A DNA stretch of 5,320 nt from Verrucomicrobiaceae bacterium (GTDB lineage Bacteria; Verrucomicrobiota; Verrucomicrobiae; Verrucomicrobiales; Akkermansiaceae): the NCBI GenBank assembly GCA_003820635.1, contig RPOS01000184.1, forward strand, positions 1 to 5,320, in the 5' to 3' direction. Position numbers and translations under genes: made by a program. The notes beneath the pieces were generated by a model. That model worked only from the letters and a program-made list of their open reading frames with translations. It searched no databases and was not told the DNA's origin. Within the stretch, counting starts at the first letter, position 1. Each line of letters begins with the position of its first letter. Below are positions 1 through 4,891 of the stretch, piece by piece.

Positions 1-269
1 GCTTTAAAAGCTTGGCCAACAAGATCAGCCATGTAATTAGCAATGTCAATAGCACCAACTTTCTGTGCAATAGGCTCAAGTTTCTTGGCTTTCATGCCAA
101 GTTCTTCAAGGTTTTTGTAGTACACACCAAGCATGTCAGTGCCCTTGTAGGAAGTTACAGTTTGGATAGGAGGAGCTGCATCTTTAAGCCCACTACCACA
201 CATAGGAAGTAAATAATCCATGCTGCGAATAAACTCAGCAAGGGTATCAAATTGTTCAAGGTGCGCTTC
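1..269 (-). pseudogene. dps: Dps/ferritin-like protein, C-terminal part after in-frame stop (partial at window edge)
   Basis: This is the same reading frame as the segment at 270-518, continuing past the TAA at 270-272 for 89 codons and running off the window edge. It begins EAHLEQFDTLAEFIRSM, which is the second half of the Dps ferroxidase helix; the Asp and Glu of DTLAE align with the iron ligands Asp58 and Glu62 of Listeria Dps. It then has the helix C/D region with SYKGTDMLGVYYKNLEELG and, near the edge, AIDIANYMADLVGQAFK, which resembles the final Dps helix. If translation restarts, the first in-frame ATG is at 219-221 (MDYLLPMCG), which would lose the ferroxidase Asp and Glu and could not form the centre. 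I see no ribosome binding site there. The coding sequence looks undamaged except for the stop, so the lesion is recent or a sequencing error. The assignment to Dps is a family-level inference from motifs read by eye. Confidence 0.7.
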
Positions 270-518
270 TTATTGTTTTTTTAAAAATTTATGTAAGCCA
301 AGAAAATTTGAACCCTCAATATTGAGGTGGATAAGGTGTGACTGTGTCTCCAGCTCCTTGAGGTAAGCACACAGAGAGATGCATTGCTGGATGAATGCAC
401 CTACATCACCACCAGCCTTGGACTTGGCAGGAGCTTTGGGTTTGTCCTGGGGCTGAGGAACGGGTTGAACCTGAGGGGTTTCAGCTACTTGGTACTGCTG
501 AGGGGCAGGGGTATACAT
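270..518 (-). CDS. dps: Dps-like DNA-binding ferritin, N-terminal part ending at premature TAA
   Basis: Dps proteins form 12-subunit shells that bind DNA and oxidise and store iron, protecting DNA from peroxide. The open frame gives 82 residues. Residues 1-38 are a proline/glutamine-rich tail ending in a lysine-rich patch (DKPKAPAKSK), the kind of flexible basic tail that binds DNA in some Dps proteins. Residues 40-82 are ferritin-like: QSHLIHLNIEGSNFLGLHKF, with His64 and His76 twelve residues apart like the iron ligands His31 and His43 of Listeria Dps; the usual Trp after the first His is Leu here. Residue 83 is a TAA codon where family members usually have Tyr (QYE), and homology continues in the same frame in 1-269. 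The ATG at 516-518 is preferred; a GTG at 522-524 would add two residues. Neither has a clear ribosome binding site. It follows the virion gene at 560-1879 by about 40 bases. If the stop is an error, the real gene is one CDS from 518 to beyond position 1. Confidence 0.75.
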   Translation of the reverse strand: MYTPAPQQYQVAETPQVQPVPQPQDKPKAPAKSKAGGDVGAFIQQCISLCAYLKELETQSHLIHLNIEGSNFLGLHKFLKKQ

Positions 519-526
519 AGTCACAT

Positions 527-556
527 GGCAATAGTACTAGTTTATCAGTTATTACC
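527..556 (-). other. Small imperfect hairpin upstream of the Dps-like start
   Basis: In the gap between the virion gene and the Dps-like gene, bases 550-556 pair with 527-533 (seven pairs, one G-U on the minus-strand RNA). After a two-base bulge, 547-549 pair with 536-538 around an eight-base loop. The structure ends about eight bases before the ATG at 518. There is no T-run after it, so it is not a typical intrinsic terminator; it could be a leader structure affecting translation or an RNA-processing site, or chance in AT-rich DNA. Confidence 0.2.
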
Positions 557-559
557 ACC

Positions 560-1879
560 TCAGCGACTTACCTCTTCCCAGTCCATAGATGCAAGTACAT
601 CAGAACCAGATTGTGCACTACTACATGCCAAAGTTAATTCTGTAGCTGTACCCGTGAGACCATTGCGTTCCAGCTGGAAAGCAAACAACGCTTCTTTCAA
701 GATGTCAATAACGGTCGATCCTTGATTAGAACCCGTGGCAAAACCACTGGCCAAGACGCGTCCTGTACCAATGGTGAAGGCCGTGCCAGTGATATTGTAT
801 TCAACCGACGAATTTGCCCCAGTGTTATCCCAGGAACCAGCCGTGGTAGTACCGCCAACAATTACTTTCCAGTTGTAGTCTGAGTTGTTGGTAATACCCA
901 TGATTGACAATGCAGTCAAGATGACGATTGCATCAAGACGCGTCGACTTAAGGCGAATAGAGATAACAGGATACTCAGTAGAGATAACCGTTAAATCACG
1001 CGGAGAAGCAATCGGAGTTCCAATAGCAGACTGTGCACCACGCAATTCATACCCACCTTCCGACAATACGGTTGAGCAAACTTGTTTTAATGTACTGCTG
1101 CTTGCCGTTGTACCAACGTTAGTAATTTCATAACGCAACGGCAAAGATGCCGTTGTTATATAGGTAGACGTAATTAAATTAGCGTGGTGGAATGAATGGC
1201 AGTGAATAAATGCACCATTGATTACAAACCCTGCACGCACGGTACCAAGGCCAAGCCATTCAATATCAAACCAAAGGATCTGTGCCTTGCTGATATCAAG
1301 GGTAAAACCAGACGGTCCGTTGCCATCCAGCGTGTCAATGTTCCAGTTAGCTTGAGCTACTCGTGTTTCAGTAAGGCTTCCACTTACAGAACTACGTTCA
1401 ACAAATGCCGGCTCTGTCGTACCACTGACTTCCAGGTACATACCGTTGGCTGCACCATAGTACCCAACGCGCTGCCGCAGGTTAGCCTTTGCAGCATTCA
1501 TTACAAAGGTGGACATAAACAGCAGGGATTTCCCTGGCTGATACGAACAAACCTTGTTGGTTTCCCTGATGATTTCAGAGCCAGATGCGGTTGTCACATT
1601 AAGGTCAACAAGACCTTCGTTTGCATTGAATGCGTATGTACCGCCAGTACCACTAGATGTAGACCACAAACCGTTGTCGTTATAACGATGGCTTGAGTCA
1701 AATAAAGTTAAAGGTGCAGATACTCGAGTGCGCCCAAAGGCATCACCAGCCATGCCAGCAGGCTGAACATAAACACTATTCCCACTTGCGGTAGTTACTT
1801 CTAATGGACGCCCACTACAAGTTTGAACTTTATGTACGGGATATAAATTCTCATCCGTGGGGTCGCGATAGTTAGGCAT
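560..1879 (-). CDS. Putative phage virion structural protein, 439 aa
   Basis: The protein is complete, with ATG at 1877-1879 and TGA at 560-562. It is rich in Ser, Thr, Gly and Asn with alternating hydrophobic residues, typical of beta-rich virion proteins, and has no signal peptide or membrane segment. I recognise the type from environmental tailed phages. Residues 43-72 hold AGDAFGRTRVSAPLTLFDSS and then HRYNDNGLW; residues 114-142 hold QPGKSLLFMSTF and NLRQRVGYYGA; residues 198-221 hold KAQILWFDIEWLGLGTVRAG; residues 234-280 hold NLITSTYITTASLPLRYEIT and later STVLSEGGYELRG. The conserved-looking core is about residues 43-285; residues 286-439 may be a second domain. It is probably a particle-surface, tail or fibre-associated protein, but I cannot tell which. 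An AAGG lies four bases before the ATG. The gene is divergent from the plus-strand gene at 1945 and is followed by the Dps-like gene on the same strand, possibly one late transcript. Its existence as a gene is near certain; the structural role is inferred. Confidence 0.85.
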   Translation of the reverse strand: MPNYRDPTDENLYPVHKVQTCSGRPLEVTTASGNSVYVQPAGMAGDAFGRTRVSAPLTLFDSSHRYNDNGLWSTSSGTGGTYAFNANEGLVDLNVTTASGSEIIRETNKVCSYQPGKSLLFMSTFVMNAAKANLRQRVGYYGAANGMYLEVSGTTEPAFVERSSVSGSLTETRVAQANWNIDTLDGNGPSGFTLDISKAQILWFDIEWLGLGTVRAGFVINGAFIHCHSFHHANLITSTYITTASLPLRYEITNVGTTASSSTLKQVCSTVLSEGGYELRGAQSAIGTPIASPRDLTVISTEYPVISIRLKSTRLDAIVILTALSIMGITNNSDYNWKVIVGGTTTAGSWDNTGANSSVEYNITGTAFTIGTGRVLASGFATGSNQGSTVIDILKEALFAFQLERNGLTGTATELTLACSSAQSGSDVLASMDWEEVSR

Positions 1880-1890
1880 GACCTTATATG

Positions 1891-1918
1891 TATATATGAC
1901 TTATTCTAGACCTGTTAA
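1891..1918 (-). promoter_or_regulatory. Possible sigma70-like promoter for the virion gene in the divergent gap
   Basis: On the minus strand, TTAACA (plus 1913-1918) is followed after 16 bases by TATATA (plus 1891-1896), close to a -35/-10 pair. Transcription would start near 1884, only about five bases before the ATG at 1879, so the message would be almost leaderless. The 65-base gap is AT-rich, so chance matches are easy; I saw no exact T4-type TATAAATA late promoter. The gap must hold promoters in both directions unless both genes are read from farther away. Confidence 0.22.
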
Positions 1919-1944
1919 AATAAAAGAAATATACAACGTAACAC

Positions 1945-2283
1945 GTGGCATATCTCCAGAAGAATTTGTATTTATTTACCAGCGGCCTGACGGCCACAGG
2001 AGAAGGGCCTGCTTACGCAATTGATCAGCCCAACCGTCATGCACCCAAAAACATTGGTTTGTATGTAACAGTTGCCAGCATCAATACTAATGTGGTGGTG
2101 CGTCTGGACGGTTCAATTGACGGCACTAATTACGCACAGCTGATCACTGGCCAAACCATTACGGGTAATGGTACACAATATTATGGGCTTGCCAATACTC
2201 CAGTGAAGTATGTCAAGCCCGTGTTTGTTTCAGAAGCTGGCGGCACTAGCGCCGTAGTGACGTTCGGCCTGGCAGCTAATTAA
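1945..2283 (+). CDS. Small beta-rich protein, probable phage structural or decoration protein, 112 aa
   Basis: This is the only plus-strand gene in the window. It starts with GTG at 1945 (MAYLQKNLYLF); an in-frame TAA just upstream (1939-1941) rules out a longer form, and no ATG lies near. No clear ribosome binding site is visible. The protein is rich in Gly, Thr, Val and Asn with alternating hydrophobic residues. Residues 37-66 read NIGLYVTVASINTNVVVRLD followed by GSIDGTNYAQ, resembling the beta-strand pattern 'rldGSlDGTNw' found in small phage particle proteins, and residues 77-110 hold more strands (YYGLANTPVKYVKPVFVSEA and VVTFGL). It has no membrane segment or cysteine. Its TAA (2281-2283) overlaps the stop of the opposing gene 2280-2711. 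A divergent virion-type gene next door supports a structural role, but the exact place in the particle is unknown. Confidence 0.78.
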   Translation: MAYLQKNLYLFTSGLTATGEGPAYAIDQPNRHAPKNIGLYVTVASINTNVVVRLDGSIDGTNYAQLITGQTITGNGTQYYGLANTPVKYVKPVFVSEAGGTSAVVTFGLAAN

Positions 2284-2711
2284 TCGTTGTCTACGTTTTG
2301 CAAGAGCTTAAGAAGCTTTTCGTTTTCGTCAGCGTTTTTCTTGTAGAACAACCAGTTGTCGTAAACAACTTCTAGTAGAACGTTAAAGAATTCATTGCCG
2401 TTTAACACATTGGCGTCAACAAATTCACTAACGGTATCTGCAAGATATTCACGCAGCTTTTCTTTTGCTTTAGCTTTAGATTCACAAAAGAAACTAGACC
2501 ACTTCTTGTCGGCTGGTGCAAGCACGTCAGCTTCCGGCTTAAAGTTTTCTTTAATAAACTGACTGGTTTTTGGATCAGCCTCCCTGCGGTCTTTAGCTGT
2601 TGTACCTTGGGGCTCACGCATCTTTCTTGTGAATTCAGTGAAGGCGTCGTCGTAGATTTTCTCAAGGTTGTTGTGGGTTTCTGTCTTTGCCAAGGTAAAA
2701 AGCAAGATCAT
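2280..2711 (-). CDS. Hypothetical phage protein, charged and helical, 143 aa
   Basis: I do not recognise a family. The sequence is rich in Lys, Glu and Asp and mostly helical: residues 14-32 (NLEKIYDDAFTEFTRKM), a disordered-looking middle with QGTTAKDRREADPK, a Trp at 71 and Cys at 76, then residues 77-143 with two or three helices including EFFNVLLEVVYDNWLFYKK. No signal peptide or membrane segment. The ATG at 2709-2711 gives a hydrophobic MILLFTLA start and a 50-base overlap with the upstream gene 2662-2847. A TTG at 2691-2693 would instead start MAKTETHNNLEKIY, which looks more natural and shortens the overlap to about 32 bases; neither start has a good ribosome binding site. It ends in TAA overlapping the opposing stop. 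It is probably translated together with 2662-2847. Confidence 0.72.
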   Translation of the reverse strand: MILLFTLAKTETHNNLEKIYDDAFTEFTRKMREPQGTTAKDRREADPKTSQFIKENFKPEADVLAPADKKWSSFFCESKAKAKEKLREYLADTVSEFVDANVLNGNEFFNVLLEVVYDNWLFYKKNADENEKLLKLLQNVDND

Positions 2712-2847
2712 TAACAGCTTGATGATAGCCTTCTAACCAATCATCTGTCCTGGCTTGTTTACATTTGGGGTTATTTCGTTCTGTTACGTAAAGGATGTAA
2801 TTAATATCAAGCTGCCTAAGGGCATCAATAGGAGATCGATCATCCAT
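2662..2847 (-). CDS. Hypothetical small phage protein, 61 aa
   Basis: No family recognised. The protein begins MDDRSPIDALRQLDINYILY, has a basic, Cys-containing turn (NNPKCKQARTDD), then a helix WLEGYHQAVNDLAFYLGK. A 'W-x-E-G-Y-x-x-A-x-x-D' helix is a common look in small cyanophage and other phage proteins, but it gives no function. The ATG (2845-2847) directly follows the T-run of a terminator-like hairpin and has no Shine-Dalgarno sequence. The 3' end overlaps gene 2280-2711. Its coding nature is supported by a sensible amino-acid mix, the overlap with the next gene and the lack of any better frame. Confidence 0.65.
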   Translation of the reverse strand: MDDRSPIDALRQLDINYILYVTERNNPKCKQARTDDWLEGYHQAVNDLAFYLGKDRNPQQP

Positions 2848-2882
2848 AAAAAAGGGAATGCTCTAATACTGAACATCCCCTT
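2848..2882 (-). terminator. Intrinsic terminator-like hairpin, minus strand
   Basis: Read on the minus strand, AAGGGGATG (plus 2874-2882) and CATTCCCTT (plus 2852-2860) form a nine-pair stem with one G-U pair and a 13-base loop, followed by a run of six T (two of them in the stem). On the plus strand the same stem has an A-C mismatch and no T-run follows, so the structure fits minus-strand transcription. It lies after the stop of gene 2910-3200 and would end or attenuate that transcript. Its T-run touches the ATG of the next gene at 2847, which is unusual. Confidence 0.6.
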
Positions 2883-2909
2883 ATTCTAAGTTGTAGTTCA
2901 AGCTAGGTT

Positions 2910-3200
2910 TCAGGAAACCAGGATTTCTTCATCCTTAAACTTTCCCTCTTCCAGGTCTTTAACAAACTGCAACCTACGGAAGTAATCTTCCCGGCAATAG
3001 GGGCCAGCTTCACGGATGCAGAACTCTTGCCATAAGCCACTGTACAGGCCATCCTGGCGCCCAGAGCAACGATACATGTGCTCCATGAAGTCAGCCTTAC
3101 GCTGCTCCATTGTTGCGCTCCAGCTTTGAAGCTGCTCCTTAAGCCAAGGAGTATCAAAGGCGCCAGTGGTGTTAAGTTTCTTGAGGAGGTCGTCAGTCAT
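2910..3200 (-). CDS. Hypothetical phage protein, 96 aa, Trp/Cys-rich
   Basis: No named family, although the sequence has the look of a conserved small phage protein. It starts MTDDLLKKLN; residues 18-35 hold PWLKEQLQSW and a following helix; residues 38-72 hold FMEHMYRCSGRQDGLYSGLW then EFCIREAGPYC. The three cysteines (45, 61, 69) are not spaced like a standard zinc finger. The C-terminal helix (DYFRRLQFVKDLEEGKFKDE) is charged. The ATG at 3198-3200 overlaps the end of gene 3193-3390 by eight bases (ATGACTGA), typical of translational coupling. No ribosome binding site of its own. It is the last gene before the terminator-like hairpin. Confidence 0.75.
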   Translation of the reverse strand: MTDDLLKKLNTTGAFDTPWLKEQLQSWSATMEQRKADFMEHMYRCSGRQDGLYSGLWQEFCIREAGPYCREDYFRRLQFVKDLEEGKFKDEEILVS

Positions 3201-3390
3201 TGAAGTTGATGGCTGTTGTAGAAGTATAGACGCCTTTGACGTGAGGACTCAGTTCAAAGAGAAGATCATCCAGATCATCTTGAAGAGCATCTGCAATTTC
3301 ATCGGCAGTCTTACCACCAAAGGAATTGTATTCAACATCAATGTCAACCGCAAATGATACGGTTAACTTAGGCACAACAACAGGTTCCAT
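3193..3390 (-). CDS. Hypothetical small acidic phage protein, 65 aa
   Basis: No family recognised. The N-terminal half looks like two beta strands (PKLTVSFAVDIDVEYNSFGG) followed by an acidic helix TADEIADALQDDLDDLLFEL and a C-terminal strand (VKGVYTSTTAINF). Net charge is strongly negative. Starts at ATG 3388-3390 with no Shine-Dalgarno motif; ends in TGA overlapping the start of gene 2910-3200. The compact beta-helix-beta layout and overlap with its neighbour make it a credible gene. Role unknown. Confidence 0.7.
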   Translation of the reverse strand: MEPVVVPKLTVSFAVDIDVEYNSFGGKTADEIADALQDDLDDLLFELSPHVKGVYTSTTAINFND

Positions 3391-3430
3391 TTAAACGAAA
3401 GAAGACCCAAGTACTTTAGCAGCAATTTTA

Positions 3431-3694
3431 TTAAGTGCCGAGCAGCCTTTCGAGGGAATGGACCTTAACACTTTCGTAATAACCAAGGCGCTCTTGAATC
3501 AGATTGGAGTAGTTGATTGCTGCATCAACCATCTCTTCTGCTTCCATAGAAGCTGCAAGATTTTCATTCGACAACATAGCAGCAGTCAAGATAGTGACCG
3601 ACCACTCCAGCTTGTTACCAATGAGCGCAGTTAAAGGGGTCCCATCGACAGTGAAGCTAGCCAGTAATCTACTAAGCTGTTCTTCATTTGCCAT
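3431..3694 (-). CDS. Hypothetical phage protein, helical, 87 aa
   Basis: No family recognised. The start is placed at ATG 3692-3694 (MANEEQLSRLLASF) because AGGGG lies about five bases upstream, one of the few good ribosome binding sites here; an in-frame TTG at 3707-3709 would add five residues but lies inside a small hairpin. The protein is mainly helical: residues 4-12, 21-45 (LTALIGNKLEWSVTILTAAM), 52-74 (SMEAEEMVDAAINYSN) and 75-85. No membrane segment long enough to be convincing. It ends with tandem TAA TAA, showing that TAA is a working stop in this genome. Confidence 0.7.
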   Translation of the reverse strand: MANEEQLSRLLASFTVDGTPLTALIGNKLEWSVTILTAAMLSNENLAASMEAEEMVDAAINYSNLIQERLGYYESVKVHSLERLLGT

Positions 3695-3700
3695 GGAACC

Positions 3701-3719
3701 CCTAACCAACGTTGTTAGG
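3701..3719 (-). other. Small hairpin at the ribosome binding site of gene 3431-3694
   Basis: CCTAAC (3701-3706) and GTTAGG (3714-3719) are perfect inverted repeats around a seven-base loop. On the minus-strand RNA the 3' arm runs directly into the AGGGG ribosome binding site of the gene starting at 3694, so folding could reduce translation. It also sits just after the stop of gene 3730-3957, but no T-run follows on the minus strand, so it is not a typical terminator. Confidence 0.3.
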
Positions 3720-3729
3720 TTATTTTACT

Positions 3730-3957
3730 TCAGTTGTTTTTATCCCCACGTGCAGTGATGTACCAGTAGGCATGACGTGCGTTCTGATGAAACCGTTTGC
3801 CAGACAGCAGCTTAAGCTTGCGTTCCTCCAGCTCATCAAGTTTGTTTTCTTGATAGACAGGAAGATCACGACCATCTTCACAGAGCATGCTGATCTCAAT
3901 GTCAACCATCTCGATCTGCATCTGGAAGTCATCGACCGACTGCTGGTGGCAACACAT
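3730..3957 (-). CDS. Hypothetical phage protein, coiled-coil-like, 75 aa
   Basis: No named family. From ATG 3955-3957 the protein reads MCCHQQSVDDFQMQIEMVDI, a helix, then a helix-forming acidic/basic stretch (YQENKLDELEERKLKLL) and a basic, aromatic tail HQNARHAYWYITARGDKNN. A TTG at 3958-3960 directly before the ATG and a GAGG about ten bases upstream support a start here. The frame stays open upstream to 4350, but that stretch lies inside the gp157-like gene and its residues are low-quality Ser/Lys/Arg-rich sequence, so I do not extend the gene; a start at ATG 4080 is possible but would overlap the neighbour by about 100 bases. It begins about 20 bases after the gp157-like stop. Confidence 0.6.
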   Translation of the reverse strand: MCCHQQSVDDFQMQIEMVDIEISMLCEDGRDLPVYQENKLDELEERKLKLLSGKRFHQNARHAYWYITARGDKNN

Positions 3958-3979
3958 CAAGATATGTGCATCCTCTAGG

Positions 3980-4693
3980 TCAGTCGGCGGGATCAGATTC
4001 TTGTAGAAGCTCTCCGAAATATTCGGGTGCTTGTGATTCCATCCACTTGGTAGAGAAGAGGCGGTTCTTTCGGATTGCATATTGTTGTTCAACTTTGACT
4101 CCAGGCGGGAGGTGTTCACCGTTTTGGTAAGCGTTGCGGATGGCATCGAGGTTGGGGAGGGTTTCAAGTTTTGTTTTAGGTTCTGTTCTGTCGGAGAGAA
4201 CTTCTCCTGATATTGAACGTACCACAATTCTTTTGGTTGTGGTTGTTTCCTGCTGAATGCAGTACTTACTCCTTTCGTCAGTGTGCCAAAACTCCGGATC
4301 CGACGTGATCTCGACCGTGAAGTCCTTCTTTTTAGAAAGGACAAACTCATAGTTTTTACCTTGGATTCTATTTGAGTTAAGCGGCAGTGCCCGCCGCAAC
4401 CAGCCTAGTAGATTCTTGAGTTGAGCCAGCTGAGATTCATGATGACGCTTGGCCTGTGCAATTAACTCCCCTTCTTTTTTGATGCGCTCCAAAGCATCTT
4501 CATGGGCAGCCATCGCGTAATAAATACGATCAATCTTTTCAGACCGTAGGTTGGCACAACATTCCAACTCGGCTTTTGCCAACTCCTGGGACTCAGGAGT
4601 AAGGAGAGGAAGAGAGCGTTCCAGGGCACCATAGTGGTCATATAGCTTGATGATGCTAAGATCGTCAAGTTTTGTCTTGGTGATGTGAGTCAT
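3980..4693 (-). CDS. Siphovirus Gp157-family protein, 237 aa
   Basis: Gp157-family proteins are found in many siphophages, often near recombination or replication genes; the founding case was linked to phage interference in Streptococcus thermophilus, and their molecular role is poorly known. The match is by layout. Residues 15-100 are a long charged helical region (AMAAHEDALERIKKEGELIA and then QLAQLKNLLGWLRRAL). Next is the beta part, GKNYEFVLSKKKDFTVEI (112-129), where family members have a strand followed by a K-x-x-x-V-E-I type segment. Last is the C-terminal signature NLDAIRNAYQNGEHLPPGVK (181-200), matching the usual 'lk-x-Ge-x-vpGv' end. Residues about 209-237 extend past the usual end. 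The ATG (4691-4693) is two bases after the stop of the membrane microprotein; no ribosome binding site is visible, suggesting coupled translation. Family call fairly sure, function not. Confidence 0.75.
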   Translation of the reverse strand: MTHITKTKLDDLSIIKLYDHYGALERSLPLLTPESQELAKAELECCANLRSEKIDRIYYAMAAHEDALERIKKEGELIAQAKRHHESQLAQLKNLLGWLRRALPLNSNRIQGKNYEFVLSKKKDFTVEITSDPEFWHTDERSKYCIQQETTTTKRIVVRSISGEVLSDRTEPKTKLETLPNLDAIRNAYQNGEHLPPGVKVEQQYAIRKNRLFSTKWMESQAPEYFGELLQESDPAD

Positions 4694-4695
4694 GA

Positions 4696-4815
4696 TCAGA
4701 TGGTATTAAATTGAGTTTGAATTTTGTTAAGTGCATAGGTCAGCAGCATACCTGCCGCTGCCCAAAGAAGGTCTTTAACCACCGGAAGGACGATGGCAAA
4801 CAAGGATTCAAACAT
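4696..4815 (-). CDS. Small single-span membrane protein, 39 aa
   Basis: This short gene was found by reading the gap between its neighbours. It starts at ATG 4813-4815 and ends with TGA at 4696-4698. The sequence is MFESLFAIVLPVVKDLLWAA followed by AGMLLTYALNKIQTQFNTI. Residues 5-30 are strongly hydrophobic apart from Lys14-Asp15, so one membrane span or two short hydrophobic helices is likely, with a polar amidated tail. It fills the gap almost completely and its stop lies two bases before the gp157-like start, so the two are probably translated together. Holin-like or membrane-anchoring roles are possible, but nothing in the sequence decides; there is no endolysin next to it in this window. 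Confidence 0.62.
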   Translation of the reverse strand: MFESLFAIVLPVVKDLLWAAAGMLLTYALNKIQTQFNTI

Positions 4816-4891
4816 GAGTTAAGGTGAGATGTGCTGGTCAGTTTTACGTCATGACCAGGACGTTCCACCATCTACAGTGGTAATTCAAAAA
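4816..4891 (-). other. Short intergenic gap with weak inverted repeat
   Basis: No credible gene fits between the 126-aa gene and the membrane microprotein. It contains a seven-base inverted repeat (CTGGTCA at 4834-4840 and TGACCAG at 4852-4858, loop 11 bases) with no T-run on either side. It may be a leader structure for the microprotein or an operator; a terminator is unlikely. Confidence 0.25.

Noticed and set aside
12..212. 66-aa plus-strand open frame
   Set aside because: Antisense to the clearly Dps-like continuation in 1-269.
270..272. Stop-codon reassignment (TAA read as Tyr)
   Set aside because: TAA ends the genes at 3431-3694 (tandem TAA TAA), 2280-2711 and 1945-2283 in the normal way, and no other coding region has an in-frame TAA.
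270..290. Slippery-looking T TTA AAA / A AAA AAA run just before the TAA in the Dps-like gene, suggesting programmed -1 frameshifting
   Set aside because: The Dps homology after the stop continues in the original frame, so a -1 shift would leave it; the shifted frame encodes only a hydrophobic stretch ending after about 45 codons.
384..725. 113-aa plus-strand open frame
   Set aside because: Antisense to the Dps-like and virion genes; composition (Leu/Gly/Arg then Ser) mirrors the Pro/Gln-rich tail on the other strand.
1196..1696. 166-aa plus-strand open frame
   Set aside because: It lies fully antisense to the well-supported 439-aa virion protein, is Cys/Arg/Lys/Thr rich without domain features, and is a frame shadow.
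2903..3157. 84-aa minus-strand open frame
   Set aside because: Overlaps gene 2910-3200 in another frame, which has the more protein-like sequence and the coupled start.
4834..4858. Inverted repeat as an intrinsic terminator
   Set aside because: Only seven pairs with an 11-base loop and no T-run on either strand.
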